A DNA stretch of 43,255 nt. Source: Bacteroidetes bacterium GWE2_42_24. GTDB lineage: Bacteria > Bacteroidota > Bacteroidia > Bacteroidales > TTA-H9. The notes below the pieces were generated by a model. It saw only the letters and a program-made list of their open reading frames with translations, did no database searches and had not been told where the DNA came from. The position numbers and the translations under genes were made by a program. The stretch covers positions 1 to 43,255 of the forward strand of contig MEOA01000042.1 in assembly GCA_001768515.1 (NCBI GenBank). The letters run 5' to 3'. This document shows positions 8,194 through 16,502 of the stretch, in pieces (position 1 is the first letter of the stretch; each line of letters begins with the position of its first letter).

Positions 8194-9369
8194 TTAATGT
8201 TGACTAATTGGTAATGTAAAGAAGAATGTAGATCCCTCATTTTCGTTGCTTGTTGCCCAGATTCGTCCATTATTCTTTTGTACGAAATCACGACAAATAA
8301 TCAGCCCCAGACCAGTCCCTGCTTCGTTTTCAGTGCCATAACGCGATTGCAGTTTATCGAGTTTAAATAGTTGAGCCAATTGTTGCTGCGACATGCCAAT
8401 TCCCGTATCAGATACGCTTACTTGCACTTCATAGTCATCTAGTTTTTCGCTTTTCAGGGTAATTGCCCCCCCACGACGCGTAAATTTTCCTGCATTAGTA
8501 ATCAGATTTCTGATAACAGTTTGTATCATGTTATTATCGACAAACACGGTTGTTTGATATTCTAACTCCTGAACGAACTTAATATCCTTGGCTTTGAACC
8601 TGTACTCACAAATAGGAATAGTGTCTCTGATGATTTCCGAGAGTAGATAATTGTCGGGATGGCACTGCAGCGCACCAGTCTGAAGTCGGGCCCATTGAAG
8701 CAAATTCTCAAGTAGTTTAATATGAATCTGACTGAGTTGGCTGATGTCGTTCAAGAGCTCCCTGATCTCTTTATGATTCATATTCCCAAGATCGGAAAGT
8801 AATATCTCGATCAAAGTGATGATGCTGGCGACAGGGCTACGTAAGTCATGCCCCATGATACTGAATAATTTGTCTTTGGTCTGGTTCAATTCTGCCAACT
8901 CAGCTCTTTGTTTTTCAATTTCATCGCGCTGGCTGGCGATGGTATCGTGAAGTTGAATCAGGTTACGGGTGTTTTCGCTTATTTCCCGGGCAAGCCCTTT
9001 GATCAGACTCAAATCTTTTTCAGCAGCGGCGTAATAGGCTTCGGCTTTTAATTTTACCAGTAGAGACTTAGTGTCTGCAATAATATTGGCTGATCGACCT
9101 TTATAGTCGGCGAGCGGATAGAGTCCAAAAACGTCACCCTTTTTGAGGGGCTGTATTGTGTGCTGTCCGGTTTTAACGAGTAAGTCGCCTTCAACAATGA
9201 AATAAATATCATTGGTGTCATCACCTTGGGTGATGATCGTTTCATTGCTTTGTACCGCTTGTTCAGTTGCCTGTTCGGCCAGTTTAGCAAGCGTATCAGT
9301 TCGCGCTTCACAAAGAAGTCTGGTATGACGGAAGATGTTAATGCGTTGATCGATGGATGTCAATGACAT
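8194..9369 (-). CDS. Soluble histidine kinase with N-terminal cyclic-nucleotide-binding-type domain
   Basis: A 391-residue sensor kinase with no membrane segment. Residues about 20-125 form a cNMP-binding-type (CAP_ED) beta-barrel (FIVEGDLLVKTGQ, KKGDVFGLYPLADY), followed by a coiled coil at about 128-168 (QRDEIEKQRAELAELNQTKD). Next come HisKA with the phospho-accepting H174 in SIMGHDLRSPVASI, and a complete HATPase_c domain with N-box VIRNLITNAGKFT, G1 DTGIGMS and G2 GTGLGLIICRDF. The barrel lacks an obvious canonical phosphate-binding cassette for cAMP, so the ligand is unknown. It ends 9 bp before hddA and begins 41 bp after the T9SS protein, so it is very likely co-transcribed with the heptose genes and may pair with the LuxR-type regulator at 4399-5055. 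Confidence 0.88.
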   Translation of the reverse strand: MSLTSIDQRINIFRHTRLLCEARTDTLAKLAEQATEQAVQSNETIITQGDDTNDIYFIVEGDLLVKTGQHTIQPLKKGDVFGLYPLADYKGRSANIIADTKSLLVKLKAEAYYAAAEKDLSLIKGLAREISENTRNLIQLHDTIASQRDEIEKQRAELAELNQTKDKLFSIMGHDLRSPVASIITLIEILLSDLGNMNHKEIRELLNDISQLSQIHIKLLENLLQWARLQTGALQCHPDNYLLSEIIRDTIPICEYRFKAKDIKFVQELEYQTTVFVDNNMIQTVIRNLITNAGKFTRRGGAITLKSEKLDDYEVQVSVSDTGIGMSQQQLAQLFKLDKLQSRYGTENEAGTGLGLIICRDFVQKNNGRIWATSNENEGSTFFFTLPISQH

Positions 9370-9410
9370 TGAATGGTTGGTGCTAATGGATTATATTGGT
9401 AAAAATGAGG

Positions 9411-10763
9411 TTATTGTTTGATAACCAGTCTTGTGTATTCACCTTTGGAGGTAACCACTCTGACGAGGTAAGTCCCTGATTCAACATCTGAAAGATCGAG
9501 TGTATACGTTTTACAATCTAAATTTTCAATGACCTTAACCCGTTTTCCCGAAGTTGTACAAACCACGATATTGTATACTGATTGTTCGTCTGCAACACTT
9601 ATTTTCACCTCACCGGTTGTTGGATTTGGTGTTGTTTCTATCTTGGCTATTCCATTTGGTGTTTGAATAATGCCCAGATCTTCTATGGATAAGCGTTGGC
9701 AACTAATATGTGATCCACATGAATTGTTAACCATCAGGCAAACCTGATAATTACCATTCTGAAGGTAAGAATAAACAGGGTTCTCCAGATTTGAAAAGGA
9801 GCCATTTCCAAAATCCCAATGCCATTCGTCAATATTTTCAGTAAGACAGGTGAAGTTTACTGTCTGGTCGTTAATGCGGTACGTAAAATCAGAAAGTGGC
9901 TTCCTGCAAACTACAATTGTATCTTGCATGGTGGTACTGCAACATGAGTTTATGGCTGTTAGGTGAACAATATAACTGCCAGCTTCCTGATAATTATGAG
10001 TAGGGTTTTGAAGTTCTGATGAAGAACCGTCGCCAAAATTCCAATGCCACTCTGTAGTAGTTGTGTCAGAATAGGCGAATTGACAATCAAGCTCATCACT
10101 CGTGTGTATGAATGCTCCATACGGCATGGCGCATGCTTTGTATTCAATGACAAGTAACGGACGTTTTGATTCTTCAAAATGGTTACTTGACTCAAACACC
10201 ATACAACTAAACATCAATTCTTCAACTAACTGAATTGATAATCCAAAATTTTCAGTAGGATTGGAATGCCAGAATGTTACAAAGTTAGTAAGGTCAATAT
10301 TAGGATAGTCCTGAGTGTTGTTTTGCGACCTGCTCAGTATTACAGCGCTATCATTTGTGACCGCCGGTTGGTTAGACCAATTGGCGGTTGTTTGATCCCA
10401 GTTCTCTATAATACGTTTTAAATAATAGGCATTTGCTCCTGCTTGAAGTTGCTGGTGTCCAGACGATGTGTTGCAAAACAATGATAAACGTGCCTTGACA
10501 ATGGTTGAAGCAACAGGAATCTGGGAAATATCAAATCTGATCAGGCCTCTTTGAATAAATGGATTACCATTAACAGACCATGCATTCGCCATAAAGTCAT
10601 CACTTAACCAATTTGGTGTCGGGTCATCATTGCGAATATCGCAATCGTATCCATTCTGTGGGCCTGGTCTCAGTTGAATGGTCTGAATATCTTGGGCTTG
10701 AAGCGCTTGTGATATAATAATAATTACAACCAACAGAGTTTGTTTCATTAATAATGATTTCAT
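9411..10763 (-). CDS. T9SS-exported protein with DNRLRE-type and two PKD domains
   Basis: A secreted 450-residue protein. A signal peptide ends near residue 23 (SQALQAQ). Residues about 25-210 resemble the DNRLRE/CBM96-like beta-sandwich (GLIRFDISQIP, YYLKRIIENWDQTTANWSNQP). Two PKD domains follow at about 213-285 and 288-360, each with the hallmark WHWNFGDG or WHWDFGNG and HNY/YSY strands. The last about 75 residues are a type A T9SS sorting domain (ETTPNPTTGEVKIS... GTYLVRVVTSKG). It probably sits on the cell surface or is released, with possible carbohydrate binding. A second Met at residue 6 is an equally good start. A possible -7 box TAACTTTG (10837-10844, minus strand) lies upstream, and the kinase gene begins 41 bp downstream. 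Confidence 0.85.
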   Translation of the reverse strand: MKSLLMKQTLLVVIIIISQALQAQDIQTIQLRPGPQNGYDCDIRNDDPTPNWLSDDFMANAWSVNGNPFIQRGLIRFDISQIPVASTIVKARLSLFCNTSSGHQQLQAGANAYYLKRIIENWDQTTANWSNQPAVTNDSAVILSRSQNNTQDYPNIDLTNFVTFWHSNPTENFGLSIQLVEELMFSCMVFESSNHFEESKRPLLVIEYKACAMPYGAFIHTSDELDCQFAYSDTTTTEWHWNFGDGSSSELQNPTHNYQEAGSYIVHLTAINSCCSTTMQDTIVVCRKPLSDFTYRINDQTVNFTCLTENIDEWHWDFGNGSFSNLENPVYSYLQNGNYQVCLMVNNSCGSHISCQRLSIEDLGIIQTPNGIAKIETTPNPTTGEVKISVADEQSVYNIVVCTTSGKRVKVIENLDCKTYTLDLSDVESGTYLVRVVTSKGEYTRLVIKQ

Positions 10764-10876
10764 AATTTCAAGATATTAAGTTGGGATAACAATTTATGCA
10801 AGAACATTTTTTTTGATGATTTTCGAAATTTGTGTTCAAAGTTAACTATTTAGACGAAAAAAAGGGAGAAAACGTA

Positions 10877-12010
10877 CTATTCTTTGTTTTCGATCACTTT
10901 AATAAGTCCTTCCCAAGTGAATCGTTTCTTTTCTTCAGCAATGTTTTGAACGAATTCAGCCTCCAGATTCTGTGAATAGAAATTCTCTATTGCAGATGCT
11001 ATTTCCTCAGGATCAGGATTCACTACAAAACCTACTTTCCCATTTGGAACCATTTCAGAAAGGCCTCCAACATTGGTGGTTATCATAGCCTTCGAAAAAT
11101 GATAAGCAATTTGTGTTACCCCACTTTGCGTGGCATTCTTATAAGGTTGAGCAACTAAATCGGCAGCGCAGAAATATTTATAAACTTCTGTATTCGGGAT
11201 GAATGTGGTGTACAACAGGATTGAGTCTGAGATTTGATAACTTTTGATTAAATTCAGGTAATATTCTTCGTTGCTGTAAAATTCACCGGCAATTATCAGT
11301 TTTACGTTCATTTTTCTGACATTGAAATTACTCATTGCTTTTAACAAAAGATCCAACCCTTTATATTCACGAATAAAACCAAAAAAGAGAATATATCGTT
11401 GCTTGAATTCAATATTAAGTAATTGACAGGCTTCCTGTTTGGTTACAGCATTCCCAAAGTTGTCATACAATGGATGAGGATAGTAGCTTTTGATCTTCTT
11501 TTGATCAAAAAGCGCCAGATCATTTAAAACAGTTTTTGACATAGCCACAAAACGATCGACAGATTTGATGAAGTATCTGGTTAACAATCTGTCTCCAGTC
11601 CTTTCCTCATGGGGGATTATATTATCTGTAATAGCGACAACTGGCGCTTTACTTCTTATAAGCCTGGCGATTGTGCCCAGACAGGGAGCCATATATGGGA
11701 TCCAGTACCTTATGACGATAAGATCTGGTTTTTCCTTTGAAATTCTTATAGCTGAAACAATCCAATTAATTGGATTGATAGAATTAATCTGGATTTTTAT
11801 GTTGATTTTCTCAGGTGGGGCTTCCTTAGAATATTGAGTTGTTCCTGGAAAAAGAAAATACGGGTACTGCAGGCTAAAAGTGTATATAATAACATCATCG
11901 CCCTGTTCCTGAAAAGCCTTGGCTAACCGCTCATTAAAGGTTGAAATTCCTCCGCCTCTTAAGGGATATGCCGACCCGATGATGATAATCTTTTTTTTAG
12001 TGGATTCCAT
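10877..12010 (-). CDS. Family 4 glycosyltransferase
   Basis: A 377-residue GT-B fold, retaining-type glycosyltransferase. The N-terminal acceptor domain opens with IIIIGSAYPLRGGGISTFNERLAKAF, a typical GT4 glycine-rich start. The C-terminal nucleotide-sugar domain has ILFFGFIREYKGLDLLLKAM (about 207-226) and the E-x7-E-like segment TTNVGGLSEMVPNGKVGFVV followed by DPEEIASAIENFY. Donor and acceptor cannot be told from sequence. It is the last of three tightly packed genes (DUF4199 protein, GT2, GT4) with 12 bp separating it from the GT2 gene, which suggests a shared role in a surface glycan or glycolipid. Confidence 0.88.
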   Translation of the reverse strand: MESTKKKIIIIGSAYPLRGGGISTFNERLAKAFQEQGDDVIIYTFSLQYPYFLFPGTTQYSKEAPPEKINIKIQINSINPINWIVSAIRISKEKPDLIVIRYWIPYMAPCLGTIARLIRSKAPVVAITDNIIPHEERTGDRLLTRYFIKSVDRFVAMSKTVLNDLALFDQKKIKSYYPHPLYDNFGNAVTKQEACQLLNIEFKQRYILFFGFIREYKGLDLLLKAMSNFNVRKMNVKLIIAGEFYSNEEYYLNLIKSYQISDSILLYTTFIPNTEVYKYFCAADLVAQPYKNATQSGVTQIAYHFSKAMITTNVGGLSEMVPNGKVGFVVNPDPEEIASAIENFYSQNLEAEFVQNIAEEKKRFTWEGLIKVIENKE

Positions 12011-12022
12011 ACTGATCCTCTG

Positions 12023-12973
12023 TTAAAATTCTCCTTCTATCAGGTAATGATTACGCTCGCTGGAATTTCTACTGATAAGCTCTCCCAGAAATCCTGCCAA
12101 AAACATCTGAGAGCCCAAGAGCATGGCGGTCAGCGAAATATAGAAATATGGAGAATCGGTCACCTTAGGGGCTAGAACTCCATGATATAGCAAAATTAGT
12201 TTTTGTGCGCCGACCCATGCTGCGGCCAAGAAACCTCCTATAAACATGAGTGTGCCTATAGAACCAAAAAAATGCATCGGCTTTTTACCAAAACGTCCGA
12301 CAAAACTAATCGAGATCAGATCAAGGAAGCCATTCATGAAACGCTCCATCCCGAATTTAGTGGTTCCATATTGCCGTTTGCGGTGCTGAACTACTTTTTC
12401 AGTAATGTTTGTGAAACCGGCCCACTTGGCAATCACTGGGATATAACGGTGCATTTCTCCATATACTTCGATGCTCTTTACCACCTCTGAGCGGTAAGCT
12501 TTTAGCCCGCAATTCATATCATGCAGTTTAATTTTGCTTACACAACGAACCGCCAGATTGTATAGTTTACTTGGTATATTTTTGGTCAGCCTGTTGTCGA
12601 GGCGCTTTTTTTTCCATCCCGATACAATATCGTATCGTTGAACCGCAACCATTTCATACAGTTCAGGAATCTCATCAGGCGAATCCTGAAGGTCCGCATC
12701 CATTGTGATGACTACTTTACCTTTTGTTGCTCCAAATCCGACATTTAGTGCAGCTGATTTTCCATAGTTGCGCCTGAATTTGATGCCATGAATGACTGGG
12801 TAGGTGGCCGACAACTGGTTAACGACCTGCCAGGAACCATCGGTTGAGCCATCATCAACCATTACAATTTCAAAAGAAATCTGCATGGACTGACACACGC
12901 GGTCAATCCATGCAGTAAGTTCAGGAAGCGATTCTGCTTCGTTGTAGAGGGGAATAACTATAGATAAATCCAT
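12023..12973 (-). CDS. Family 2 polyprenyl-phosphate-type glycosyltransferase
   Basis: A 316-residue membrane-associated GT2 enzyme of the DPM1/ArnC/GtrB type, expected to transfer a sugar from a nucleotide donor to a polyprenyl phosphate. The GT-A domain has SIVIPLYNEAESLPEL at the N-terminus, VDDGSTDGSW (about 39-48) and the metal-binding DADLQDSPDEIPEL (about 92-105). Two hydrophobic segments near the C-terminus (about 232-255 and 268-293) anchor it in the inner membrane. It sits 9 bp after the DUF4199 gene and 12 bp before the GT4 gene. The sugar is unknown. Confidence 0.9.
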   Translation of the reverse strand: MDLSIVIPLYNEAESLPELTAWIDRVCQSMQISFEIVMVDDGSTDGSWQVVNQLSATYPVIHGIKFRRNYGKSAALNVGFGATKGKVVITMDADLQDSPDEIPELYEMVAVQRYDIVSGWKKKRLDNRLTKNIPSKLYNLAVRCVSKIKLHDMNCGLKAYRSEVVKSIEVYGEMHRYIPVIAKWAGFTNITEKVVQHRKRQYGTTKFGMERFMNGFLDLISISFVGRFGKKPMHFFGSIGTLMFIGGFLAAAWVGAQKLILLYHGVLAPKVTDSPYFYISLTAMLLGSQMFLAGFLGELISRNSSERNHYLIEGEF

Positions 12974-12982
12974 TGTGGCGTT

Positions 12983-13537
12983 TTAGTTCTCGGAAACTAC
13001 TGTTTCCTCAGCAAAAATGTCTTTCTTTTTTCGGGTGAAAATGGAAACGATTAATGCAATGATAACGGAGAAAATCGCTCCTTGTTTCAATGCATCAATT
13101 GTCATCGAGAGTGGGGTCATTTTATCATACTGTTCATAGATCTTGTCAATCTGTTCCTGAGGAATATTAGGATTGTTTTCCACCATGCTGATGACACCTT
13201 GCATGATCTCCTTAACATATTCCGGATCGAAATACGCATTGAAAAGGTAACTATATATAGCGCCAATTATTGTTGCTATGATGCCGGTAATGATAGCATT
13301 GACTAATCCTTCAGGGTAATTTAGCGAATCGACTTGTTTTGCCAGATGTTTGTTGCTTAAGAATAAAAAAAGGAAAAATAATCCTACCGTGACTAAGAAG
13401 TTGATAAATACAAACCCAAGATTCGAGAATTCAAACCCTGCGATATAGTATATAATACTTATCAGAATTTGAGCACCACCCATAATGGCTCCAAATTTTA
13501 AGCCATTGTTAAGTAAAAGGTTAAAATTGATTTTCAT
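12983..13537 (-). CDS. DUF4199 family membrane protein
   Basis: A 184-residue protein with four predicted membrane segments (about 12-30, 36-58, 75-97 and 152-172) and a polar loop between the third and fourth (YFDPEYVKEIMQGVISMVEN). It belongs to the DUF4199 proteins, a Bacteroidota family of unknown function often found next to a GT2 gene, as here. The open frame extends to 13645, but the ATG at 13537 (MKINFNLLLNNG) is preferred: the upstream 36 codons are not hydrophobic, resemble no family start, and would reach the SRP RNA promoter. Three genes follow one another with 9-12 bp gaps, so they form one unit. Confidence 0.82.
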   Translation of the reverse strand: MKINFNLLLNNGLKFGAIMGGAQILISIIYYIAGFEFSNLGFVFINFLVTVGLFFLFLFLSNKHLAKQVDSLNYPEGLVNAIITGIIATIIGAIYSYLFNAYFDPEYVKEIMQGVISMVENNPNIPQEQIDKIYEQYDKMTPLSMTIDALKQGAIFSVIIALIVSIFTRKKKDIFAEETVVSEN

Positions 13538-13610
13538 AATTATAAGGGTTTCGGAGTTTAATTGACAAATGTAACAATAATGATTGCTTAATCGGCATAA
13601 GTGAAAAAAA

Positions 13611-13642
13611 TGGTTTTCCGTTTGGAAAAATTTGTACCTTTG
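13611..13642 (+). promoter_or_regulatory. SRP RNA promoter
   Basis: A perfect Bacteroidota -7 box TACCTTTG (13635-13642) lies just upstream of the SRP RNA. The -33 region is only approximate (TGGTTTT, 13611-13617). Start of transcription is expected around 13646-13648. Confidence 0.65.
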
Positions 13643-13645
13643 CAC

Positions 13646-13750
13646 GCGGGTAAGTCTTATACGACCAGCTCCCGGTGAATTCCCCCAGGTTCGGAAGAAA
13701 GCAAGGGTGTCTGGTTGAGCGGTGCGATGTAAGTAGCTTACCCGTTTTTT
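13646..13750 (+). ncRNA. ffs: Small signal recognition particle RNA (4.5S type)
   Basis: About 100 nt with the universally conserved domain IV hairpin: CAGGTTCGGAAGAAAGCAAG, where the GGAA tetraloop and the asymmetric loop bind the Ffh M domain. The ends pair perfectly (CGGGTAAG at 13647-13654 with CTTACCCG at 13737-13744), an intermediate arm pairs GACCAGCTC with TGGTTGAGC, and a run of T from 13745 completes the terminator. It has the short bacterial form without an Alu domain. With Ffh it targets nascent membrane and secretory proteins. It is divergent from the DUF4199 gene and convergent with the LytTR regulator, and it is the only plus-strand gene between 2 and 38.9 kb. Confidence 0.95.
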
Positions 13751-13759
13751 TTTGATCTT

Positions 13760-14515
13760 TCAGACCTTCAGCAATTCCTTTAACCGCTGATATCCTGTTT
13801 TACTTACCAACAGCTTATTCCCATCCTTTAATACTGCAACCCAGCTCTCTTTTCCATAGGGCTCAAGCCGTGCGATTCTGCTGATGTTTAACAATGTTGT
13901 GCGATGAATCCTTACGAACCGCTCGCTATCAAGGTGTTCATCGTAGTATTTTAGTGGTTTTTGCTTTAAATACTTTTTCTTTCCTGCGAAAATTTCGGTA
14001 TAATCATCTGCCGAAGCCAGGTAGTCGATGTTTTCAACCGACACGATATCGATTCCCTGAGTAGTCTTGAGAACCAACCTGTGTATAGTTTTCTGGGAAA
14101 TATCCAATTGTTGCATCAGCCCTTTTGTCTCCGTTGCGACAGAAACACCATTCTGCACAAGTGAAATGGCTTTCAGAAGTGCCTGATCAAACCGATCCTG
14201 ATTGTACGGTTTCAGCAGATAATCGGTTGCATTAGCCTCAAATGCCTTTAAAGCATATTCATCATAGGCTGTCGAGAATATGATTACTGGTTGATGATCC
14301 AATACCTCTAACATTTCAAATCCGGTGAGCTTTGGCATCTGGATATCCAAAAAAACAAGGTCCGGATTCTGCTCCTTAATTGCCTTCAGCCCTGAGAAAC
14401 CGTCAGCACATTCTGTCACAATTTCTATTTCAGGATGGTTTTGTAAATATGAAATAATGAGTTTACGAGCCAGAACTTCATCATCAATAATGATTGTCTT
14501 AATTTTTGCTGTCAT
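13760..14515 (-). CDS. LytTR-family response regulator
   Basis: A 251-residue regulator with a receiver domain (residues 5-120; acidic pair D11-D12, phospho-acceptor D57 in DLVFLDIQMPKLTG, Lys in DYLLKPYNQDRF) and a C-terminal LytTR DNA-binding domain (about 150-250; VENIDYLASADDYTEIF, RFVRIHRTTLLNISRIARLE, LLVSKTGYQRLKELL). LytTR proteins bind direct repeats upstream of targets, often envelope or surface-polysaccharide genes. Its start overlaps the end of the sensor kinase gene by 17 bp, the standard arrangement for this pair. It converges on the SRP RNA with only about 10 bp between them. Confidence 0.95.
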   Translation of the reverse strand: MTAKIKTIIIDDEVLARKLIISYLQNHPEIEIVTECADGFSGLKAIKEQNPDLVFLDIQMPKLTGFEMLEVLDHQPVIIFSTAYDEYALKAFEANATDYLLKPYNQDRFDQALLKAISLVQNGVSVATETKGLMQQLDISQKTIHRLVLKTTQGIDIVSVENIDYLASADDYTEIFAGKKKYLKQKPLKYYDEHLDSERFVRIHRTTLLNISRIARLEPYGKESWVAVLKDGNKLLVSKTGYQRLKELLKV

Positions 14516-15566
14516 TGATTGAAGTGATTTGTGGTATGGTTAACACAACTGTAAAAATGTTTCCTAGCTTTCCATATTGAAGAAGATCGCTGCGGTTATA
14601 CTGTAGCATCAACCTTCGGCGGATATTCTCGAGACCAATTCCTTTACCTTTTGCAGGCTTTGCCTCCGGGTCGAAGTTATTGGCAATCACCATCACCAAT
14701 TCATTAGGAGTTAGTTTACAACGGGTGAAAATACGAATGGTTTCCGAACTTTCGTAAACGCCGTGCTTAACAGCATTTTCAAACACAGGTTGTAGTACCA
14801 TGTTTGGAATCCGGGCTTTGGAGCAGTCTGGTGCCATTCTGTTTAATACTTCAATGCGATCACCAAAACGGATCATCTCAATATCAAGATACCTGTTGAT
14901 ATTGGCCATCTCTTCACTTAGTGCCATCATTTCTCTTTCGTCTCGACGAATCACATATCGCATGTATTCACTCAGTTTAACAACCATTTCTCGTGCTTTT
15001 CCCGGGGCACTGAGTGTTAATGAAGCAATTGAATTTAAACTGTTAAAAAGGAAATGTGGGTTGATTTGTGCCTTTAATGCATTGATTTCGGCATCCCGCA
15101 CCAGATTGTTGAGTTCATTCATTCGTCGGCTTTTAACCTGAATGTCGCGAAGCGAATTTAACAGAAGGTAAACCATGGTTATGATGGTGTAGATGAGCAT
15201 ACCGAAAGCAAACCGATAGGGAAGGGCCTCGAAAGCAAATAACTGATATGTGGTGTCATTAACCAGTTGTAAAAGAATCTGCCAAGCAAGAACCAGCCAA
15301 ATGGCAAGAAGCATAATTCCGGGAATCAGTATATTGGTTGCCAGTATCTTGATTGAAAACCTATTGCCAATCGAATTAATCATGTAGTAAGGTGTAATGC
15401 TGAAGAACATGAGTAGAAGGTTATATACCAAACTGTCGGCAATGGCATGTTCAGGCTCAAGGCTACCGGTAGTGATCACCAGTCCGACCTGCCCAACGAT
15501 AAGTACAAGCCAGAGTATAATGTAAATAAGGCGCTGGGTCGGCTGATGGATAAACGGATGATTCAT
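14499..15566 (-). CDS. LytS-like membrane histidine kinase (His_kinase family)
   Basis: A 355-residue sensor kinase. Four membrane segments fall at about 13-32, 44-66, 75-99 and 117-138, with hardly any extracytoplasmic domain, which suggests sensing within the membrane. A short coiled linker leads to the His_kinase domain with H171 in LKAQINPHFLFNSLNSIASL, and a HATPase at the C-terminus (MVLQPVFENAVKHGV, GKGIGLENIRRRLMLQY). It overlaps the regulator by 17 bp and starts 15 bp after the LiaF-like gene, so all three are one operon. The LiaF-like partner suggests an envelope-stress stimulus by analogy with the Lia systems. Confidence 0.94.
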   Translation of the reverse strand: MNHPFIHQPTQRLIYIILWLVLIVGQVGLVITTGSLEPEHAIADSLVYNLLLMFFSITPYYMINSIGNRFSIKILATNILIPGIMLLAIWLVLAWQILLQLVNDTTYQLFAFEALPYRFAFGMLIYTIITMVYLLLNSLRDIQVKSRRMNELNNLVRDAEINALKAQINPHFLFNSLNSIASLTLSAPGKAREMVVKLSEYMRYVIRRDEREMMALSEEMANINRYLDIEMIRFGDRIEVLNRMAPDCSKARIPNMVLQPVFENAVKHGVYESSETIRIFTRCKLTPNELVMVIANNFDPEAKPAKGKGIGLENIRRRLMLQYNRSDLLQYGKLGNIFTVVLTIPQITSINDSKN

Positions 15567-15581
15567 CTGATAAGTCTGGTT

Positions 15582-16319
15582 TTAGTAACTTTTTACTTCA
15601 CAGCCGCCAAACATGACGCTTCCTTTGATGTAAATGGTTTTATCGGGTGCTGTTGATGGGGAGCCTATAAGCGTCCTGTTATCTGAATAACCGCCTAATA
15701 TCGCGTTTACATCACTATGAACAGTCCAGTCAGCGGGAATGATAAAGGTGATTCCGCCAAACATTATCGAGACATCGATGATGTTTTTCCCCTGTGACAG
15801 GGATGAATTGACCAGATTTACTTCAGCCCCGCCCATAAAGCAATCTACCTTACCTCCTTCAAGGTTCTGAGATGTTACAATCCTCTCTCCGCCACCCATG
15901 AAAGCAGTTACATCGAAGTAGTTCTCGCTTGTTATTTGAGCCTCTTTTCTGGGGGTGAATATACAGGCATGTTTTTTATGCGAAAAGAGCATGAGAATCC
16001 CTGCGATGATTAGAATCAGAGGCCAGAAATTGTGGTGAAAGTTATAGGGTAGCAGGAATACCTTTGGCAATATGAAGAACACACCAACGAGCAGCATGAT
16101 CAGTCCGGATGCACTGTTGCACGATCTGTATAGCTTTACAATACCAATCACAATTAATATCATAGGCCAGGTAAGCAGTACCTCAGTAACGCGCCCGGGA
16201 AGAAGGCCGGTACGGTCGAGAAGTAACAGAAACCCTGCTGCCAGCAGCAAAATGCCGAACATGATGCCTGAACCCGAATGATGACGTGGCGAGTCTTGAT
16301 CTTGAAACTTATTATTCAT
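15582..16319 (-). CDS. LiaF-like membrane protein (DUF5668 plus YvqF-type C-terminal domain)
   Basis: A 245-residue protein with four membrane segments in two hairpins (about 19-35, 47-63, 70-90 and 97-112; e.g. IMFGILLLAAGFLLLLDRTG and WPLILIIAGILMLF) followed by a beta-rich cytoplasmic or periplasmic domain with repeated FMGGGER / FMGGAEVNL / MFGGITFIIP / MFGGCEV motifs, the signature of the cell-wall-active-antibiotics-response (YvqF/LiaF) domain. In Firmicutes LiaF restrains the LiaS kinase; here the downstream kinase is of LytS type, so the same negative role is a guess. It opens the operon with the kinase and LytTR regulator. A strong terminator separates it from the receptor gene upstream. 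Confidence 0.83.
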   Translation of the reverse strand: MNNKFQDQDSPRHHSGSGIMFGILLLAAGFLLLLDRTGLLPGRVTEVLLTWPMILIVIGIVKLYRSCNSASGLIMLLVGVFFILPKVFLLPYNFHHNFWPLILIIAGILMLFSHKKHACIFTPRKEAQITSENYFDVTAFMGGGERIVTSQNLEGGKVDCFMGGAEVNLVNSSLSQGKNIIDVSIMFGGITFIIPADWTVHSDVNAILGGYSDNRTLIGSPSTAPDKTIYIKGSVMFGGCEVKSY

Positions 16320-16445
16320 ATCCGATTTGATTTAATTATTGTATCATTTTCATCATGCAAAACTACGCTGAACTGTCACTAATCTCAAAACAATATCGGT
16401 GAAATGGGTGGTTTTTACCGGTGAACGGTCGGAAGTAGAGCCTCA

Positions 16446-16480
16446 AAATAAAAAAGCTCCCCAATATACTGGGGAGCTCC
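16446..16480 (-). terminator. Terminator of the TonB-dependent receptor gene
   Basis: A 9-bp perfect stem (AGCTCCCCA at 16455-16463 with its complement at 16470-16478, 6-nt loop) is followed on the minus strand by a T-rich run (complement of 16446-16454). It lies 25 bp after the receptor stop codon and insulates the LiaF-like operon. Confidence 0.85.
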
Positions 16481-16502
16481 TTTATCTTGAGCCTGATATT
16501 GA

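Noticed and set aside
13538..13645. Longer N-terminus of the DUF4199 protein
   Set aside because: The extra 36 residues have no family similarity and would run into the SRP RNA promoter; the ATG at 13537 gives the normal first membrane helix.
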